Source of the DNA: JAATFS01 sp037145635
GTDB taxonomy: Bacteria > Pseudomonadota > Gammaproteobacteria > Xanthomonadales > Xanthomonadaceae
DNA length: 64,000 nucleotides
Direction of reading: 5' to 3'
NCBI GenBank assembly: GCA_037145635.1
Contig: JBBCXB010000002.1
Coordinates: 1 to 64,000 of the forward strand
Both the position numbers and the translations under genes were made by a program. This document shows, one piece after another, positions 60,741 through 64,000 of this stretch; the stretch's first letter is position 1; each line of letters begins with the position of its first letter. Under the pieces are notes generated by a model. It did not search any database and had not been told where the DNA came from. It saw only the letters and a program-made list of their open reading frames with translations.

Positions 60741-61602
60741 CCTTTCCCGGACTCCCTCCATGAACGAGCTGCACAACCGCGCGCCCGACGCCGCGCCCCG
60801 GCCCCGCATCGCCGTCCCGGTCGCCACCGAGGCATCGCAGGCGCCGGCGCCGGTGAAGGTGGCCGCGCGCAACCTGGACTTCTACTACGACAAGTTCCAC
60901 GCGCTGAAGAGCATCGACCTGGAAATCCCGGAAAAGCGGGTCACCGCGCTGATCGGCCCGTCCGGCTGCGGCAAGTCCACCCTGCTGCGCATCTTCAACC
61001 GCATCTACGCGCTCTATCCCAAGCTCCAGGCCCGGGGCGAGGTGCTGCTGGACGGCGAGAACATCCTGTCGCCGAAGTATTCGATGAACCGCCTGCGCAG
61101 CAAGGTCGGCATGGTGTTCCAGAAGCCGGTGCCGTTCCCGATGACGATCTACGAGAACGTGGCCTACGGCATCCGCCACCACGAGCGCCTGTCCAAGGCG
61201 GACATGAACGATCGCGTCGAGCAGGCGCTGCGCCAGGGCGCGCTGTGGGACGAGGTCAAGGACAAGCTCGGCCAGAGCGCGCTGGGCCTGTCCGGCGGCC
61301 AGCAGCAGCGGCTGTGCATCGCGCGCGCGGTGGCCTTGCGCCCGAGCGTGCTGCTGCTCGACGAGCCGACCTCGGCGCTGGACCCGATCTCGACCAGCCG
61401 CATCGAGCAGCTGGTCGAGGAACTCAAGCGCGAGTACACCATCGTCATCGTCACCCACAACATGCAGCAGGCCGCGCGCGTCTCCGACTTCACCGCCTTC
61501 ATGTACCTGGGCGACCTGATCGAGCACGACCGCACCGAGACGATCTTCTCCCAGCCCTCCAAGCAGCAGACCGAGGACTACATCACCGGGCGCTTTGGCT
61601 GA
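60733..61602 (+). CDS. pstB: Phosphate ABC transporter ATP-binding protein PstB
   Basis: This is the ATPase of the Pst importer. The 289-aa product has Walker A GPSGCGKST, the Q-loop MVFQKPVPFPMTIYENVAYG, the signature LSGGQQQRLCIARAV and Walker B VLLLDEPTSALDP. An N-terminal extension of about 40 residues precedes the PstB core; an ATG at 60760 would shorten it. It is followed by a heptamer-repeat gap before phoU. Confidence 0.96.
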   Translation: MTDLSRTPSMNELHNRAPDAAPRPRIAVPVATEASQAPAPVKVAARNLDFYYDKFHALKSIDLEIPEKRVTALIGPSGCGKSTLLRIFNRIYALYPKLQARGEVLLDGENILSPKYSMNRLRSKVGMVFQKPVPFPMTIYENVAYGIRHHERLSKADMNDRVEQALRQGALWDEVKDKLGQSALGLSGGQQQRLCIARAVALRPSVLLLDEPTSALDPISTSRIEQLVEELKREYTIVIVTHNMQQAARVSDFTAFMYLGDLIEHDRTETIFSQPSKQQTEDYITGRFG

Positions 61603-61607
61603 ACCGC

Positions 61608-61714
61608 GGGGAATGGGAGTGGGGAATGGGGAATCGCAGGAGCGCCCCGGCCGCCACCTCCCACGCCCCCGGCACAGCGCTCTCGCCATTCCCCATTCAC
61701 CTGTCCCCAATCCC
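61608..61714. repeat. Heptamer-repeat pair between pstB and phoU
   Basis: Direct units (GGGGAATGGGAGT, GGGGAATGGGGAATC; 61608-61636) face complementary units (CATTCCCCATTCACC, GTCCCCAATCCC; 61687-61714), so the RNA can form a long imperfect hairpin of about 100 bases. It is the same repeat class as at 10114 and 13433, here inside the pst operon. Confidence 0.6.
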
Positions 61715-61722
61715 GGCCGCCC

Positions 61723-62430
61723 ATGAACATTCCCAACGACCACATCGTCAAGAGCTACGACGAAGAGCAGAACCGCCTGGTGAGCGAGATCGTCCGCATG
61801 GGCGAGACGGCGGTCGCGCAGCTGGAGGCCGCGCTCGACGTGGTCGAGCGGCGCGACGACCACGCCGCGCACCGCATCGTCGTCAACGACGAGGCCATCG
61901 ATGCGCTCGAGCATGCGATCAGCCACGACGTGATGCGCCTGGCGCTGCGCGGGCCGATGGCGCGCGACCTGCGCGAGATCCTCGCCGGCTTGCGCATCCC
62001 GGCCGACATCGAGCGCATCGGCGACTACGCCGCCAACGTGGCCAAGCGCTCGATCGCGCTCAACGCGGCGCCGCCGCTGCCGCAGACCGTGGGCCTGCGC
62101 GCGCTCGGCCAGATGGCCGCCGACGCCGTGCGCGGCTCACTGCAGGCCTACGGCGAAAAGGACACCGAGGCGGCGCTGCGGATCCGCGACGAGGACGCAC
62201 GGCTGGACGCGCAGTACACCGCGCTGTTCCGCGAGCTGCTGACCTACATGATGGAGGACCCGCGCAACATCACCCCGTGCACGCACCTGCTGTTCATGGC
62301 CAAGAACCTCGAGCGCATCGGCGACCACGCCACCAACATCGCCGAGAACGTGTGGTTCCTGGTGCACGGCGACGAGCCGCTGCCGCCGCGGCTCAAGCGC
62401 GACGACACCAGCATCACCGGGGTGATTTGA
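61723..62430 (+). CDS. phoU: Phosphate-signalling protein PhoU
   Basis: PhoU links the Pst transporter to the PhoR kinase and keeps the Pho regulon off in high phosphate. The 235-aa product starts at MNIPNDHIVKSYDEEQNRLV and has two three-helix bundles, each with the E/DxxxD metal-binding motif: DIERIGDYAANVAKRS in the first and LERIGDHATNIAENVWFLV in the second. It ends the pstS2-pstCAB-phoU operon. phoB and phoR are not in the window. Confidence 0.96.
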   Translation: MNIPNDHIVKSYDEEQNRLVSEIVRMGETAVAQLEAALDVVERRDDHAAHRIVVNDEAIDALEHAISHDVMRLALRGPMARDLREILAGLRIPADIERIGDYAANVAKRSIALNAAPPLPQTVGLRALGQMAADAVRGSLQAYGEKDTEAALRIRDEDARLDAQYTALFRELLTYMMEDPRNITPCTHLLFMAKNLERIGDHATNIAENVWFLVHGDEPLPPRLKRDDTSITGVI

Positions 62431-62566
62431 CCCCGCGTGCACGCCGGCGATACAGGCCGACACAAAGCGACATGCCCCGGTGGCCCGATTTCATAACGTA
62501 TTCATCAAAAAAATCCTACGTTGGCAGCACGCCGGACGACCGCTCCGGCAGACGAGGAGAAATAGG

Positions 62567-62956
62567 ATGAAGCGCATCATTGGATCGTTCCTGGCATTGT
62601 CGCTGCTCGCGTCCAGCGCCGCGTTCGCCGACCCGCCGCGTCCCGACGACCGCGACCCCCGGGCCCAGCACGATGACCATGCCAAGCATGCCGACGGCGA
62701 CCGCCGCCAGGCCCAGGGCCCGCAGCGCGGGCCGCAGAACGGCCCGGACCGCCGCGACGACCATCGGGATAGCCACCGTGGCCACCAGCGCGGCGAGCGC
62801 CTGGCCGTCGGCCACCGCGGCGACCGCGTGCCGGACTACGGCAAGCACGGCCTGAAGCGGCCGCCGCGCGGCCACGAGTGGCGTCGCGTGGACAACCAGT
62901 ACGTGCTGATCGCCGTGGCCACCGGCGTCATTGCCAGCGTGATCGCGGCCCGCTGA
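62567..62956 (+). CDS. RcnB-like periplasmic protein
   Basis: This is a 129-aa product starting at MKRIIGSFLALSLLASSAAF (signal peptide), with GAGGAGAAATAGG before the ATG. The mature part begins with an Asp/His/Arg-rich tract (QHDDHAKHADGDRRQAQGPQ) that could bind metal ions. It ends with the RcnB-type block HEWRRVDNQYVLIAVATGVI. RcnB in E. coli modulates nickel/cobalt efflux; no rcnA is nearby, so the role is uncertain. The gap after phoU (62431-62566) is AT-rich and probably holds its promoter. Confidence 0.8.
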   Translation: MKRIIGSFLALSLLASSAAFADPPRPDDRDPRAQHDDHAKHADGDRRQAQGPQRGPQNGPDRRDDHRDSHRGHQRGERLAVGHRGDRVPDYGKHGLKRPPRGHEWRRVDNQYVLIAVATGVIASVIAAR

Positions 62957-62983
62957 TCGCGGCGTCGCAGGCCCGGCAGGCCG

Positions 62984-63007
62984 CATGCCCCGCTTCGGCG
63001 GGGCATG
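62984..63007 (+). terminator. UUCG stem-loop after the RcnB-like gene
   Basis: A perfect 10-bp stem CATGCCCCGC with GCGGGGCATG closes a TTCG tetraloop; the run after it is TCCGTTTC. It is a stable RNA 3'-end structure 28 bases after the stop. Confidence 0.65.
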
Positions 63008-63059
63008 TCCGTTTCAGGGGCGGTGTCCGCGGCGGCCGCCGCGGGCGACCTGCTAGGCT

Positions 63060-63704
63060 ATGCCGATGAACGAACCCGTCGAGACCCCGCCCCTGCCCTC
63101 CGTCACCCCGATGTCGCGGCGCTTTCGCGGCTATCTGCCGGTGGTGGTGGACGTGGAGACCGGCGGCTTCGACTGGAACCGGCACGCGCTGCTGGAGATC
63201 GCCTGCGTGCCGATCGAGATGGACGCCGAGGGGCGCTTCCATCCGGGCGAGACCGCCAGCGCGCACGTGATCCCGGCGCCGGGCACCGACATCGACCCCA
63301 AGTCGCTGGAGATCACCGGCATCGTGCTCGACCATCCGTTCCGCTTCGCCAAGGACGAGAAGGCGGCGCTGGACCACGTGTTCGCGCCGGTGCGCGCAGC
63401 GGTCAAGCGTTACGGCTGCCAGCGCGCGATCCTGGTCGGGCACAACGCCCACTTCGACCTCAACTTCCTCAACGCCGCGGTCGCGCGCACTGGCCACAAG
63501 CGCAATCCGTTCCATCCGTTCAGCGTGTTCGACACGGTGACCCTGGGCGGCCTGGCCTATGGCCAGACCGTGCTCGCACGCGCGGCCCAGGCCGCCGGCC
63601 TGGACTGGAACGCGGCCGACGCGCACAGCGCGGTCTACGACACCGAGCAGACCGCCCGGCTGTTCTGCAAGGTCGCCAACGCCTGGCCGTCGCCGCGCGG
63701 CTGA
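63060..63704 (+). CDS. rnt: Ribonuclease T
   Basis: RNase T is a DEDDh 3'-5' exoribonuclease for tRNA end turnover and stable RNA trimming. The 214-aa product has the DEDDh residues in VVDVETGGFDW (D, E), LVGHNAHFDLNFL (D) and ADAHSAVYDTEQT (H, D). Length matches E. coli (215 aa). The start can be ATG 63060 or the nearby ATG 63066. It stands between the RcnB-like gene and an SfnG-like gene. Confidence 0.94.
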   Translation: MPMNEPVETPPLPSVTPMSRRFRGYLPVVVDVETGGFDWNRHALLEIACVPIEMDAEGRFHPGETASAHVIPAPGTDIDPKSLEITGIVLDHPFRFAKDEKAALDHVFAPVRAAVKRYGCQRAILVGHNAHFDLNFLNAAVARTGHKRNPFHPFSVFDTVTLGGLAYGQTVLARAAQAAGLDWNAADAHSAVYDTEQTARLFCKVANAWPSPRG

Positions 63705-63942
63705 ACCGGCGACGCCGCGTCCGCCGCCGACCGGACCGCATATCCTCATAGCCAGCGGCACTTTCCCAGCGCCCGCCCCGCCTGACACCCTGCGCCGCAT
63801 CCGCCGGAATCGACGGACAGGTCCCGGCCGCCGCGCGCGGCCCGCGTCGCCCTCGCCGTTCCTGCGACGCCGTCCTGCCGCCGACCCGCCCCGCGCGGCC
63901 GGGCGACCCCGGCCCGCCCGTGTCCGTCACCAGGAGCCCGCC

Positions 63943-64000
63943 ATGTCCGCATCCTCGTCCAGCACCGCCCCGCTCCGCTTCGCCTACTGGGTCCCCAACG
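63943..64000 (+). CDS. Partial CDS, SfnG-like FMN-dependent dimethylsulfone monooxygenase
   Basis: Only the first 19 codons are in the window (MSASSSSTAPLRFAYWVPN). The segment PLRFAYWVPN is the conserved N-terminal strand of the SfnG group, luciferase-type FMNH2-dependent monooxygenases that oxidise dimethylsulfone to methanesulfinate. CAGGAG lies 7 bases ahead of the ATG. The call rests on a short N-terminus and other bacterial luciferase-fold enzymes cannot be excluded. Confidence 0.5.
   Translation, partial: MSASSSSTAPLRFAYWVPN

Overview
This is a GC-rich chromosomal window (about 70% GC by eye) from a gammaproteobacterium of the Xanthomonadaceae/Lysobacteraceae (Lysobacter, Luteimonas or Pseudoxanthomonas type). 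Supporting evidence: the petABC-sspA-sspB block, a miaB-phoH-ybeY-corC cluster, a ParB-like 'partition-related' gene, many GTG/TTG starts, and intergenic heptamer repeats of the GGGGATT type that I associate with this family. I see no rRNA, tRNA, CRISPR array, prophage or insertion sequence. All identifications are by reading motifs and protein resemblance; no search was run.

Layout. 1-831: intergenic repeat DNA, with two copies of an element whose core is a 28-bp-arm hairpin; the core of the first copy is replaced by poly-G/poly-C that looks like an assembly artefact. 832-4816 (-): cytochrome bc1 (petA-petB-petC) with sspA and sspB. 4981-5898 (-): a secreted lytic transglycosylase. 6247-13357 (+): miaB, phoH, ybeY, a secreted unknown, corC, a DUF4105/Lnb-like gene and corA; the miaB-phoH gap holds a cluster of DnaA-box-like 9-mers. 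13472-25816 (-): a run of polyamine genes, puuD, puuA-like, an aminotransferase and potF, then an emrA-emrB-outer membrane factor efflux operon, then potG-potH-potI. 25993-28664 (+): a second glutamine-synthetase-like gene and a puuB-like oxidase, divergent from puuD. 28738-30632: a two-REC diguanylate cyclase and a bacteriohemerythrin with an FNR/Anr-type site. 30721-34219: an MHS-type transporter, a PuuR-like regulator and a second aminotransferase. 34303-40105: ParB-like protein, zinc-ribbon protein, DUF445, LysR regulator, DUF2798 and an MFS exporter. 40197-49416: rlmL, an ABC-F ATPase, the GNAT/hydrolase/MOSC operon, an amidase, DUF1684, sseA and a DUF1289-Nudix fusion. 49531-54304: a divergent FKBP, nth, and a SulP transporter with a beta-carbonic anhydrase. 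54475-62430: a complete phosphate-starvation module (oprP-type porin, two pstS, pstC, pstA, pstB, phoU). 62567-64000: an RcnB-like protein, RNase T and the start of an SfnG-like monooxygenase.

How the parts work together. The polyamine block encodes uptake (PotFGHI) and the gamma-glutamyl route (ligase, oxidase, hydrolase, transaminase), with a PuuR-like repressor a few kb away. The Pst block has three Pho-box-bearing promoters (oprP, pstS1, pstS2). pstS1 is closed by a strong intrinsic terminator, and pstS2 restarts transcription ahead of pstCAB-phoU. The remaining regions are mostly housekeeping.
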